NCBI RefSeq assembly: GCF_002127325.2
Contig: NC_035436.2
Coordinates: forward strand, 107,717,591 to 107,781,590
DNA length: 64,000 nt
Source: Helianthus annuus
Taxonomy: Eukaryota > Streptophyta > Magnoliopsida > Asterales > Asteraceae
Direction of reading: 5' to 3'
Each line of letters starts with the position of its first letter. The stretch's first letter is position 1. The position numbers and the translations under genes were made by a program. The notes below the pieces were generated by a model, which was not told the DNA's origin, ran no database searches, and saw only the letters and a list, made by a program, of their open reading frames with translations. Shown piece after piece: positions 32,935 to 45,019 of this stretch.

Positions 32935-33456
32935 TCACAATTCTAAACTACTATCAACCAAATCATTTATCTCACAATCCAAAAATTTCACCCTATTTTT
33001 CAAAATAGCGGATGACATAGCATTGCTTATTCCATTCAACATTAGTGACGTTGATTTATCCTCAAGCGATAGTAGCTTAATTTTTTTCAAAAATCTCATC
33101 GAGCAAGCCGAACTAGAAGACACAGACACATCTAGTTAAAAAAAGATATGTCCGTCATGATCGAGAGAAAGGCCACGAAACCCTTATGGCAGATTATTTT
33201 GTCAATGAGTCGAAATACAATTTGAGTCAAACGGGTTTTACCGGTAATTTCACCGTCGTGTCTACGGGTGGGTGGGTTACCGGGTTTTCCCCGGATTTGT
33301 TGGTGGACTCGGGTTACTCTCGGAGTACTTCGTTTGGTCCAATTAGTGCCCCGAGAATGCTCGAGATTGATTCTGTTGGCCGTTAAAAAAAAGCACTTTT
33401 GATAAAAAAAAAACACTTTTAGAGTTAAACAAGCAATTCCAAACACCCTCTCAGTA
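32935..33456 (+). pseudogene. PIF/Harbinger transposase relic
   Basis: The plus strand reads ELEDTDTSS, a stop, then KRYVRHDREKGHETLMADYF (about 33141-33200) and VNESKYN. The pattern R-x-x-R-x-x-G/A-H-x-x-L-x-x-DYF is the N-terminal landmark of plant Harbinger (HARBI1-like, DDE_Tnp_4) transposases. The catalytic domain is missing. The sequence after it does not match the family. The right end near 33435-33456 carries caattccaaacaccctc, a common plant TIR-type end (GGGTGTTTGG). It is probably a deleted, non-autonomous derivative. Confidence 0.45.
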
Positions 33457-34972
33457 GACATGTGTGTGCATCCAATTCCATTGAATAGAAATATAATTCG
33501 GGATTGCTAGGATTTATTTAGTCGTTGTTTAATAGTTTTAGGCACTCTATAGCTTGGGGTCTTTCTATTAATTTGCGTCTAAAGGATTCTTGGTTTTCAG
33601 TATATCAACTTAAAACTAGCTTCACAATTAAAATGTCATAAGTGTGTTACGTTATCATGTCTATAGTTGTGCGATTTGGTTTCGACAGGTCGAGTTGTTT
33701 CTATCTAGTACTTCATCCACTATCTGATTGCATGTCATAGATCGGTTTTTAGGCTTTTTGTGTGGGGCACATTTATCTTGTCTAATTACTATAGGATTTA
33801 TCCTCTTTAACAAGAGGGTAGTTGGTCTAAAATAAAAAAAAAAAAAAAAACTTAGTAATTGTCAACCGTAGAAGTCTTGCATGTTAGAGATTCTTGCCTA
33901 GGTGGTTTATTCATCATTACTTATCACACTCGTGCTTGCTATTTGCTCTAGTCTTCGTCTTAGTTCTCGTTAGTTAATTTAGGTTATTAGTTAGTTAATT
34001 AAAATAAACAATTAAAAATCCAAATTAATTTTAGCTAGTAATTCGGTTTAGATTGAGTTTATAGTTTGCCATGTCTAGCCCATAGGTTCGATACTCGGTC
34101 TTGCTTTCTATATCATTGGCTATAAAACTTAATTTAGAAACAGAATATATTTTGTACACATTTAGCTAATTATTGGCCACTATCTTGACATAATTAGTCT
34201 CTAACCTAACTAGTTGTATCTCTTGACTCTATATCACATGTCGAATCTTCGAATGAAGAATTCGTTTCAATTAAGGTCAATGAATTGACTTATGATATTC
34301 CTTCACACAAGTTACTTATAGGGAGCATCGTCAAAAAATCTACAGGGTTATGTAAAAACAACTCTTGTGCTACTTGACCTCGGTACCCATAGGTTGTGTT
34401 TGCCCCTGCCTCGGAACAATAAAAGTCAATCAGTGTCCAATTTCATAATCTCGCAACAAAGTTAATGTGAAATGAAGTAAATCACAACACTATTGCATGC
34501 TCAAATGATCTATTTATATGTTATCTCAACCTCAAATCATGGTGTTACAGGCCGCTTGGTGATTATCCATATAACAAAGAAATACATTGTACCATAGCGA
34601 TTTTATGGACTTCTTAGGTTTGAGAAATTACACATTTGGTCCTTAAAGTGGGTGCCCAAGTAGTTAATTGAATTTTTATGAAAATGATTGTTATACCTCT
34701 TGAAAAAACAAAAATAAAAACTCACAACCCCCTCTCTCTTTGTCCACCACGACAACACCTATATGCCTTGATGTTCTTCCTATTTGACCTATTATAGTCC
34801 CCTACACCAAATTCAACAACAACGACAATCTCATCCCTTCCCCAGTTGTGAACCACCACAATGAAGACCAAATATATAATTTCTCAAACATAGGTATCTA
34901 TATCATAAAACAAATATTCGTTATGGATTATCCCTATAAGTCTTTCATTATATAATAAAATAACTTAAATCT
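33457..34972. other. Spacer, no gene recognised
   Basis: AT-rich sequence without a supported frame. A run of A at 33832-33850 after tagttggtctaaaataaaa could be the poly-A tail of an old retroposon. No matching coding part was found upstream. Confidence 0.35.
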
Positions 34973-35155
34973 TGTTATAAATATATATTATTATGGTTAT
35001 TAACTCCATATATAGATTATCTTGTTCATCAAGTTTCCCTCTCCTATATTATTATGGTTATGATGGATATTGTATCTCATTCTATAATACACCTCAATTA
35101 ATAAATCAATCTTTTTCTCTCTATTATTCTTTTGCTAATAGCTAGTTTCACAACA
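34973..35155 (+). repeat. 5' LTR of the copia element (183 bp)
   Basis: It starts TGTTATAAATATATATT and ends GTTTCACAACA. It matches 43528-43700 apart from a few substitutions and an internal length change near 35045-35070. Confidence 0.88.
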
Positions 35156-35157
35156 CG

Positions 35158-35169
35158 TTATCAGCACGA
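35158..35169 (+). promoter_or_regulatory. Copia primer-binding site
   Basis: TTATCAGCACGA lies two bases after the LTR, a sequence seen at this place in Ale-type plant copia elements. I did not match it to a specific tRNA. Confidence 0.6.
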
Positions 35170-36528
35170 AAGTGCTCTCACCGAAACCCTAATCTTCTTT
35201 GTCAAGAACCCCAACTCCAACTTATGGCTATTGCAAATCTCCGCGGCATCATCACTTGTCACCTTTCAACGATGGGGTCATTGTGGGAAGATGAGGTTAC
35301 GTCACCCGAAAACAAACACAGTTGCTTCCTTCCATTTATTTTATTTAAATGACATTTAGTAATCAAAGGTCAGCTAATTTTCTTTTCCCCTTCTGAGATT
35401 TTTTTTATGAAAATTCGGTATTAGAAAAATGGTTTGAATGATAAGTTATATAAGAATGGTAGTTTACCTTAAAGATATTTTAACTGTTTATTATAAAGTT
35501 AACAATAATAAAATTAAATTTTAACCGATTCACACGTGTCTTACTATGAACGTTGATTACAGAATTAAATTTGAGTTATATGTTCTAATGCTATGATATT
35601 GTGTATTTATTTCATAATTTTCATATTTCTTAATTGATTTGTTTTTCCCTTCACGGACTGATGAATATTGAAATTATTTGGATCCGTGAATTATTGTAAT
35701 CATGTACACATAATACATTACTAAATTTGTATACCATAGCATGATGTGTTTATTTGATGATTTTGATATTATATAATATTTGATTCCCTGAAGATACATA
35801 GTTAGAATGGTTGGTTTAAACAAGGTGTATAGTAAATACAGTTGAGTAGAATTGAGAAAATGATTTGTTTGGAGTTGGAGAACAATTGATTTTAAGTTTT
35901 TCGCGTCTATACGTGCATACACATTATATTTGTCTATTAGACAAGCCTAACTAAAGTTATAGACACATTATATTTGTCTTTTAGACATGCCTAACTAAAG
36001 TTCATGTTTGATTGGTGTCAAATTCTTATTTTAGAAAAATAAGTGAATTTCAAGTAAAGTTGCATTTTAATATGTATTCATGTTCTTAGTTTTTGTTTGA
36101 CTTGGTTAGTTGATTACAATACTCACATCCTCTTAATACTAAAGGTCTAAGTATTTGGTTTATAACTCAAAAATCACGTATACTTTGATTTTGATAAAAT
36201 ATTAGAAACTTGGTATGATTACATTTATATCAAGAAGACTTGTGTAAAAAGTTTAGTTAAGATTTGAGTATGAATTTCCATATCAATGTATATATGGGTG
36301 TAATTTATGATTCAAGATGTATGATTCTGTGTTGCCTTTCATAACATATCAGTTTTGTTCTTTATGAAACAACAAATGTTATTATAAAGAATAAGTTATT
36401 TGAAAGTAATAAATGATCATATGTTAAGACCTTGAAATATATATTTAAGTTTTAAGGTAAGTGACAAATATGTATGTAAGATATACTTATGATTGATTAT
36501 ACATAAATTATATTTATACATATATATA

Positions 36529-39016
36529 GAAACGGGATCAGGAGAAAACGCTCAAAAGGGTGAGAACGGTGAGAACGCTTCCTGGCCTAACACGTGTCAC
36601 GCCGCTTAGAGAAAGGCGGAGGGGCTTTTTTGTCCTTTCATATTTCTTTTTTTAACGCGTGTTACTTCAAATTTCCATTTTTTTGGCGTTTAATAAGTAC
36701 GCGGCGTTTTTATTGTTTTTTAGATCAGAATCATAGTAAATATTTTGCCGTTTTAAGTATTGTTTTGGCGCTTTTATTGTTTTTTAGATCAGGATGCAGG
36801 CTTATAATGAAAAAAAAATCAGTAATTTTCTTGATTTTATTATATCAAGTGTTTTGCCATTTAAGATACAGGCCTATAATGTGACAGACAATTATGGCGT
36901 TTTGAAAAGATAAATAAATTTCAATTTTCCATGTAGTGGCATTAATATAACTATAATGTTTTGGCAATAATGATACCGTCTCTTTATTTTATTGTTTCTT
37001 TCAATTTTCATCCGTCAATTAGTGTTGATTTTTCCAATAATACTTTGTTTGCGTTTTTGGCGTTTTATATAGCAACCTCGTATTTCGCTAGCATTCGTTC
37101 TCACAGTTTTCAAACTATCAGGCGTTTTGGTGTTTGTAGTTTTTGGCGTCTTATACTCAATTTTTTTTAAAATAGTAGAGAATTAAATGATAAACAACAT
37201 AGAATTACATAACAAACAAAAGAAAATGAAAAAAAATTAAAAATTATAATCTAATTTCTCATTCAAATCTTCACTGTCATCAGCTTCTTCTACTTTAACC
37301 TTTTTGACGTTTTGAACCTATTTTTGAATGCCTTATGTAGATCCTTATTTTCCTACATAACGACCGTCTTTAGAAGATGCTTATTTTTTGTGGCATCCTT
37401 TATGGTGGGTGGATATATACTTGTTTGATGACATGTTGAAGACCGACGCCTGCTCTAATGTATTGATCCTTTGATGCCATCAATATATCCATCAAGAACA
37501 AAGTGACATGATGTCATATCAGTGTCATCAGTCTCTTTATCTTGAATTTTTGTCCATCTCATTCAGCAAAAGATTACAAAGATACCTAACTCAGAGAAGA
37601 ATCCATTCAGTGAAACTTCATTCAGATCAATACTCAATATAGCAGAATCGAGGTTCTGCATCTGTGGCTTTTTTAAGTATTATTTTTTGGCGTTTTTAAA
37701 GTGAATGGTTTCTATGAAATATGGCATTTGTTTCTGGTTTTGTGATAAGTTGTTATTGCAGAGAAGTCTCTCTTTATAGGATTTTTTGGCGCGTAGTTTA
37801 GGTGGGATTTTATTTATAATAAATGATATTAATAAAGTAGCCGTCTTTTCAGTTACTGTGTATTATTTACTGTTTTTGTTCAGCTTTTTATGAGTTTTTA
37901 GGGTCATAGACTTTCCATCTCCCAAGTTTGGCGTTTATGAATGGGTTTAAGTAGTTTTTGGCGGTTTTTTTTTCATTTTTAGCTTTTATTAATTAATACT
38001 TCTGCAAATTACTTTCATTATAGTTTGCGAGTTTTTGGCGTTTTTACTCCATTTATGGCGTTTCATATGCATTATGACTGTTTGGCGTTTTATTAAGATA
38101 ATTTATTTTTTTATTCTAAGTTGAAAAATACATAGCAAACAACAGAAAAAGAAAATTAAAAAAATAAAAATAAAAACAATTCATCTTCCAAATCTTCACT
38201 GTCATCAGTCTCTTTCTTCTTTGAATCATGTTCGCTGGTGGTTTGGCTTAGCAATGCTTGTGTTTTTGTGGCCGTTTGGAAAGACAAAATGACATGAGTT
38301 TTTTTTTTTTTTAAATATGTATCTTTAAACAACTCATTAGTGTCATTCGTCTTTTCATGCCATTAAAATATTCATCAAGAACAAAACACAGAAAATGACA
38401 TAAGTCTGACCCAGCATCTTTTTGTTTATGATTTGTCCATCTCATGCAACAAAATGTTATTTGAGTCACAACACCTCAGGGAAGAATGCATTATCCGAAA
38501 CTTTTGGCGTAGAACAATATTTGAATATACAAGAAACGATATTTGGCATTTTTGGCGTTTTACTGAGGAAATAGTGTATCTGAAAGAACCGTTGATTTTT
38601 TTTTTTGGAATCTTTGATGTTTGAGTGTTTTGGCGTTTTCTAATATGAATGGTATATAGTAGAAAATATGGCGTTTTTGAGTAGTTGTGTTTGATGTTTT
38701 GGGGATTTTGGCGTTTGTAAGTTGAATGGTATATAGTAGAAAATATGACGTTTTAGGTTCTGGGGGTGTGTTTTTATGTCTGGGATGTTTTTGTTTATAT
38801 AGCGATGTGTTTTGGTCCGTAATAGCATTTTATTCATCAGTATTGGTATAGAGGTGTAAAGACGCTTTTACCCTTAATGAGGCGCATCCACGTAATAAAA
38901 TTGATGTTATTTACGAAAACGCCACCGCGCCAATCTAGTCCATAGATTGTTTTAATCGGACGATTCATAAGCGTTCTCACCGTTCTCACACTTTCTACCG
39001 TTTTCTCCAAATCCCG

Positions 39017-39020
<4 letters not shown>
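36529..39020. mobile_element. TIR element A (2.5 kb) with many GGCGTTTT motifs
   Basis: The left end has gggatcaggagaaaacgc, then gtgagaacggtgagaacgct. The right end, reverse-complemented, has gggatttggagaaaacgg, then the same gtgagaacggtgagaacgct. This is an inverted terminal repeat of about 47 bp. Both sides border TATATA. Inside, (t)ttggcgttt words recur about twenty times by eye. A block at 37190-37640 is repeated in diverged form at 38125-38510 (both contain aaatcttcactgtcatcag and tttgtccatctcat). No transposase was found and the superfamily is not identified. Confidence 0.65.

Positions 39021-39061
<41 letters not shown>
39021..39061. repeat. (TA)n microsatellite between the two TIR elements
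   Basis: About twenty TA units follow directly after TIR element A. A similar array (39575-39616) follows TIR element B. Confidence 0.95.
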
Positions 39062-39065
<4 letters not shown>

Positions 39066-39571
39066 GAAAGTTCAAATGAGAAGAAATTTTTTGTAAGAAT
39101 AAAAAAGAACAAATTTCAACCAATAAGAATGCTTTATTTTACTTCATTTAATATAAGTATTTAATGTTACTATAAGGGTACAATGGTGAATCTACATTGG
39201 TTCATTAATTTGTAGTCTTTCTCTTTAATAGCTAATACATTAAATTTTTGTAACTTATCTTCAAAATATATATATATTTTTTTAAAATTAAATAAAATAA
39301 TTTAAAGTGTAAGATAAATTACGAGTTGTGTAGGATAAATTCCGAGTTGTGTAGGATAAATTTCAACGTGTAGGATGAATTTCGAAATATGTAGGATAAC
39401 TTTTGATGTGTGTAGGAAAAAAAAGTTAGTGTGAAGGATAATAGTCTTTATGACTAATTAATTAATAAAAAATGATAATAAATGAGATAAGTGAAAAAAC
39501 TATTTAATTTTGACAAAATTACCCTTTGTTCTTTTTGTTCTCAATTAAATTTTCTTCTCAAATGAACCTTC

Positions 39572-39574
<3 letters not shown>
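39062..39574. mobile_element. TIR element B (about 0.5 kb MITE) inserted in a TA microsatellite
   Basis: The left end is gtggaaagttcaaatgagaa. The right end, reverse-complemented, is ggggaaggttcatttgagaa. Both sides are (TA)n. The interior is AT-rich with a repeated gtgtaggataaattcc(g/a) word (39336-39400). There is no coding capacity. TA-microsatellite-associated MITEs (Micron-like) are known in plants. Membership is inferred from the flanks only. Confidence 0.65.
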
Positions 39575-39619
<45 letters not shown>

Positions 39620-39639
39620 TTATTATTGATAAAAAGGAA

Positions 39640-42600
39640 TATCGTACATCATAGAGTTCTATTATAATTTATTTTGCATGTACCTCATAGAATTATAACT
39701 TGTTTTATATGATAACATGGTATAAAGTGTAGAACAATTAAACCAAAGTTGTGGTTTATTGTCAATCTCATGAAAGAGTATAAATATGCTTAGGCATGAC
39801 ATCCATACTCCTGAAATCTCATTATTAAGTTATAAAAGGTCATAAGATGTTAGGCCGATAAATCATATATGACTAGAACATTTAGTTGTTTCTTATTTGA
39901 TGTTAGGAGAAGAGAATATTATTTATATAGAAAAGTCGGATAAATAAATTTCATTTGTCACACCTGAGATATGCTCATGAAGTAGCATTATTTAGTGAGC
40001 ATGAAAAGATCGGAATTATTTCGTATTCGTGTGACCAATTAAATAATTGAAAGATACGAATCTTGTTTTGATTCTGATCCATTCCATGAAGTGAATATAT
40101 ATTGATCATTGTGATCATGGACATAATTGAAAAAAATTTAATGATGGTCATATTAATAATGGGATCGACCATCTGAATGCAACGATGATCATGTTAATAA
40201 TGAGATTGACCACCACAAGTGGCAAATGAAGAGAGCGATTACAACATAATGGTTTGAACTTTAAAGTTATAATACGTTCTCTCATATCTTACGTTTTGTA
40301 TTACATACGTGCAAGTAATACATATACGATCGTAAACCAGCAGTTTATGGATCATAATTATTTAATTAGTTGAGATGACCAGTTAGACCACATTGAGTCA
40401 ATGATGATGTGAAACATAATGAAGAACTGCTAGATTCTTCATGCCGGTAATTAACATGTAATGTTTGCTCTCAAGGGAAATTATATATTTACCAAATAAA
40501 TGAGGGTGTGTATCCTTAAATATTATGGAAGTGATTAAAAGATATGCATATTCTAACATGATACCATTTAGTGTTTTAAATCAATGCATCGTCTAAATGG
40601 TTATCAAATCCACAACCTTAAGTTTGTGTGATTGTGGCTTAACTAATGTGATAGCAAACATATTATTCCAGATTGGTATTTTATTTTGGTAATAACATTG
40701 AGTTTATGGAAATAACTATTGAACTTTGTATAGCTTATATTCATATAAGTATTGCTTTGTTGAGACGATTACTAAACGTTCACAATTGATTACAAATCAA
40801 ATGATCATAAGAGCAACTTGGGGTACATGTGTTTTTACATGTACAACATTAATTCACATCAAACCAACAAGTTATAATAATTTCTCCCCAAATAGTTGGT
40901 TTTTAGTCAGGAACCAAAGATGTCCATATGAAGATTTTTGTTGTGCAACATATATTGAAATTGGTCCACCAAACGCACAAAGATGGGACCTCAAGAGGTG
41001 TTTGGGTGTACATGTTGATATATAGAGCATTAACGATATATATGTTTACTACTCAATTAATTAATCCATCTAAATGGATTAACATTCCCAGCATCAGGGG
41101 GAGATAAAAGGCAGTTGGAAATAAAAATGAGTTAGAATGAATTATCATTGATCCTCATACTAAACAATGTGAACCAGAAGTTCAAATGGATAATTCATTC
41201 ACAAAGATTAGCGAATCAATTACCAGACGCATTCACTGACATGAAAAGAATGACTTGCTAAGTCAAATATGCAAACTGTTAATGCTCCAATTAAGATAGT
41301 TGTCTCAAAAGGACAATATATATTGGAAATGAGCCTACGGCACGCCTGAAGCGTGGTAGACAAGTCGATTCCAAAAATAAAAATCCTTGAAAAAAGGAGC
41401 AAGTAATGAAAATGGTCAACTCGAGGTTATAGTAAAAAGTTCTCCTAAAGAGACACTAGACATGATGGTTCCATAAGAACCTCAGGCACCTAAAAATAAC
41501 AAGATCTCAATAAATTATATCATGTCTAGAAATACATGGAATCGAAACAAAATCGACGTCGTTATACTTTTGTATATGCTTTAGCGCTTAAATTATTGAA
41601 ATGACGAGGATCAAGTTTAAGATCTGCCTATGAATAAAAATACAGAAATGATTGCCCAAAATGGAAAGACGCAAAATATGGCAGATTTAAATTCTCTAAT
41701 GGAATGGAAACTTTTCGGACCAACAATCCATGCAACTGAAGTTGTAATGTATGTTGGATACAAACAGGTCTTTTATGCGAATTAGTTAATTGATATATGG
41801 TAAAATCAGTGGCACAAGTATTTTCGCAAAGACCTATGACAGATTATGAGAAGATGTATTCTCCAGTGGTGGATGTATTGGATTTCAAGTGTATAATTAG
41901 TCGGTAATATAAAGAGAGAATTTATATGCGTCTTAGAAATGTTATGTATCATTTTGATACTGAAGTTTACATAAAAGTCCTTGAAGGATTTAAATTTTCA
42001 AATTCATGTAAAGTAAGTTATCGAGAATAGCTTGATTATTGTATACATATTCGGATTTGAATACATTATATTTGTTGTATATCTTATTGAATTGAATGTA
42101 GTTGGAACTCTTCATGTGTTTCCCATAGCAGTTGAGTGCTTAAAAACTTAACTAAAACATCTTAAGGATGTAATTCTTGTGCACCAATAACTATACATAG
42201 AAAACTTATGCGAGATGATTATGGCATCTTAATGTAAAGTGTATAAGCATGGTACAATATGGATTTTATAAATTAAGTAAATGTTCAAGACATCCTTGCA
42301 TATGATATAGAAATCAATGAGGAGGTTTATGTAATAAAACTCCTAAAGAGTGTATGCACATACATTGTTTTTAAAAGTTGAAATAAGTATGTATATGATT
42401 GCAAATGCTTGAAGCATTGATTTTAAGTCCTCAGGAATGTATCTTTATAAAGTTAAAGATAATATAAACTAAGATAGTCAAGTTGAGTATTGTACAACTG
42501 ATGATATATTATGATAAAGAGCAATATAAGTTTGATAATATTATCCATCTTTATCAAATGTTATTTCTTAAAAGTTCACTATAATCGCAATTTACAGAGA

Positions 42601-43110
42601 TGATGTCTGAGCATCATCAAGAGAAACTGGCGAGCTTTTAGAAGGGGAATTTTTTAATGACCCTAGCACAGTTTAATTATTACTCGACTTGCAGTTCGAT
42701 TATATTTGTAATCATACTTTTGTTCATCTATAAAACTACGTCTAGAAGATGTTGGTGGGACATTTTAGTATGTAGAGAGCTTAACCTTATAGTATGTTAA
42801 AGGTTGTTCAGACACTTTTTATAAGAAATGACTATTATCATCTCTTACCAAAGTAGAGATTCCCATTTCAAAAGTACCATGGCTAAAGTGCAATTGTGCA
42901 TTAATTTTCCTTTCTAGCTATGCATGATAATATATATTTTTTATTTGATTTTTTCAACATGATATAGCACATGTCCAATGAGGAGACATTTGAATGGTAA
43001 AACAGATATGTCGATACCCTAAAGGTAAGAATGATATGTGTCTATATTTTACTAACCCATGAAAGCTAGTTCTGTTACTCTTGTAGATGTAAAGAATGTA
43101 ACACAAATAG
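39640..43110 (+). pseudogene. Copia integrase to reverse transcriptase, heavily mutated
   Basis: Conserved pieces can be followed in order across several phases. TLIHIKPTSYNNFSP (about 40845) and a CCATYIEIGPPNAQRWDLKR block with LGVHVD (about 40950) belong to the integrase C-terminal side. VNAPIKIVVSKGQ (about 41277) is the linker. The reverse-transcriptase start includes FSQRPMTDYEKMYSPVVD (about 41824), followed by MRLRNVMYHFDTEVYIKVLE. Many stops lie between them, so no protein can be made. The order fits Ty1/copia (integrase before reverse transcriptase). Confidence 0.75.
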
Positions 43111-43310
43111 TTTTGGATCTTATGGTATTTGTTCGCAAGAGGAATCACTAGAAGTCTCACAAGAAGATTTTACAACATTACTCAAAGGATTACACTTCAA
43201 GGCATCAAAGGACAAATCATTCTACAAAAGTTTTGAGCAACTTTCGAGGAAGATGGACACATTTTACTTAAAGGATACATATTATAATGAGGGGGAGATT
43301 TATTAAAGTT

Positions 43311-43492
43311 GCACTCTTTTTCCCTTAACTAAGTTTTATCCCAATGGGTTTTCTTAGTAAGGTTTTAACGAGGCAACATACCTGATCCAGAAGTACCAGA
43401 GGGAGTATATGCTTTGCAGGCTGCACTCTTTTTCCCTTAGCTATGGTTTTGTCCCATTAGGCTTTCCTAGCAAAGTTTTTAATGAGGCAACA
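43311..43492 (+). repeat. Duplicated segment before the copia polypurine tract
   Basis: Two copies of about 70 bp (43311-43379 and 43422-43492) start gcactctttttccctta and end with (c/t)gaggcaacat. A gggggagat purine tract stands before the first copy. Such 3' repeats are familiar from Ale-type copia elements. Confidence 0.8.
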
Positions 43493-43527
43493 TCTCCAAG
43501 CATATTAGGTTGATAACCAAGGGGAAA

Positions 43528-43700
43528 TGTTATAAATATATATTATTATGGTTATCAACTCCATATATAGATTATCTTGTTCACCAAGTTTCCCTCTCCT
43601 ATATATAGGATATTATATCTCATTCTATAATACACCTCAATTAATAATATCAATCTCTTTCTCTCTATTATTCTTTTGCTAATAGGCTAGTTTCACAACA
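43528..43700 (+). repeat. 3' LTR of the copia element (173 bp)
   Basis: It starts TGTTATAAATATATATT and ends GTTTCACAACA, followed by the AATCT duplication. Confidence 0.88.
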
Positions 43701-43705
43701 AATCT

Positions 43706-45019
43706 CACATTTTAGAAATAAAACTTTTTATTAATTTAATTTAAATAACACAACACGATAAAGTATTTTGAAAGAAAATATTTTTATTAAAAAATAGGCT
43801 GTGATAATCAATAATAGCTCATAATAAAGAAAGATATATGATCTTTTGAGTACATCAATATTGAGGGGAAATTAAATAAAAAACAAAACAAGGCTATAAA
43901 CCAAAGTTCAAAATTAATATAGCATGCATGAATACTATAGGGTTTCAATAATTTTCAAAAGTATACCAAATTAATAAACAAAAGCACCTATAACAATAGA
44001 TTTTAAGATTCATTTTCTTAAACTTATACTTTGATTTACTAATAAACAACCTGGCGTAGTAAAATGATGTATTTTTCAACCAAATAGTTCAAATCCAGTT
44101 GTGATTAGCTAAAAAAAAAAACCTAAAAAATAACCAATGTATTTCAAAAGTTTAAAAGTTCTCTTAGACAAAATAAAATACCCAAATAGTAATTTCTATA
44201 TTCTTAAAAAAACAATTTTTATTTAGTAACACAGCATAAATTCTGAGTCATATTTTGAAATTGAAAAAAAAGGAAAGGTAATTATGTATGATAAAAGAGA
44301 ATATATTGGTAGCATTAGACCGTGGGGTATAGTACGGTGAGGGTTTGGGACATGAGTTGACATGTGAATTTCGAGGGGCATCGCTGGTCATGTGTGGGTT
44401 GGGTCGGTATGGTGGGGTGTGGCTAGCCCACGTGGGTTGACCACGTGTCAATTATTATAAAAAAAAATTTGAAAAAAAGCCTAAAATTATTATAAAAATA
44501 CATACAAAATAAAAAAAAAAGCCTAATAAAAATACATACAAAATTAAAAAAAAAAGCCTAAAATTATTATCAAAATTTCCTAAAAATTACGAAAGACCGC
44601 TAGACCCGCCCAACGCTCGGACTGAAACCCCCGCCCAAGGGGCCACGTCGAAACCCAAGCCCACCCGGGTGATGACTTGGGCGTTTGTACTCAACCCACG
44701 CACCAACCCCGCCCCATACCCTATAGTCTAATTAACTTGGTAATAATTTGGAAGAAAAATAAAAAATAAACAGTCGGACAAAAAGCGAGGTGAATCGGGG
44801 ACCAAAAACATAAAACTAAAAAAGAGTAGAATCTCTATGAAGGGGACTAATGTACTTACTGTTTGAGAACCAACATCAACATTTTTTTCTTCAATTTCAA
44901 TGAAAAAAATCCCCCTTTTCCCTCCCAAATTTGACCTTCATTTCCTCCAAACCCTAATCTCAATCAATCGTACATACATAGTTTATGCAAATCTGTCAGA
45001 TCTGTAGCTTTCACACTAA
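43706..45019 (+). other. Region upstream of the STICHEL-type gene, with a MITE-like segment
   Basis: The first 600 bases are AT-rich and featureless. From about 44316 to 44732 lies a GC-richer segment with imperfect inverted ends (tagaccgtggggtatag against, reverse-complemented, tagactatagggtatgg), possibly a MITE. The last 200 bases before the start codon are probably promoter and 5' UTR (cctccaaaccctaatctc). No clear TATA box was fixed. Confidence 0.4.

Larger units (their letters stand above)
34973..43700 (+). mobile_element. Decayed Ty1/copia retrotransposon (Ale/Retrofit-like), 8.7 kb with nested TIR elements
   Basis: Short LTRs (34973-35155 and 43528-43700) are flanked by a perfect AATCT duplication (34968-34972 and 43701-43705). 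The PBS-like TTATCAGCACGA follows the 5' LTR, and a purine tract (aaggggaaa) precedes the 3' LTR. Integrase and reverse-transcriptase relics at 39.7-43.1 kb are full of stops. The LTRs differ by several substitutions and an indel, so it is older than the Tekay-type element. Two TIR elements with their TA arrays add about 3.1 kb. Confidence 0.85.
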
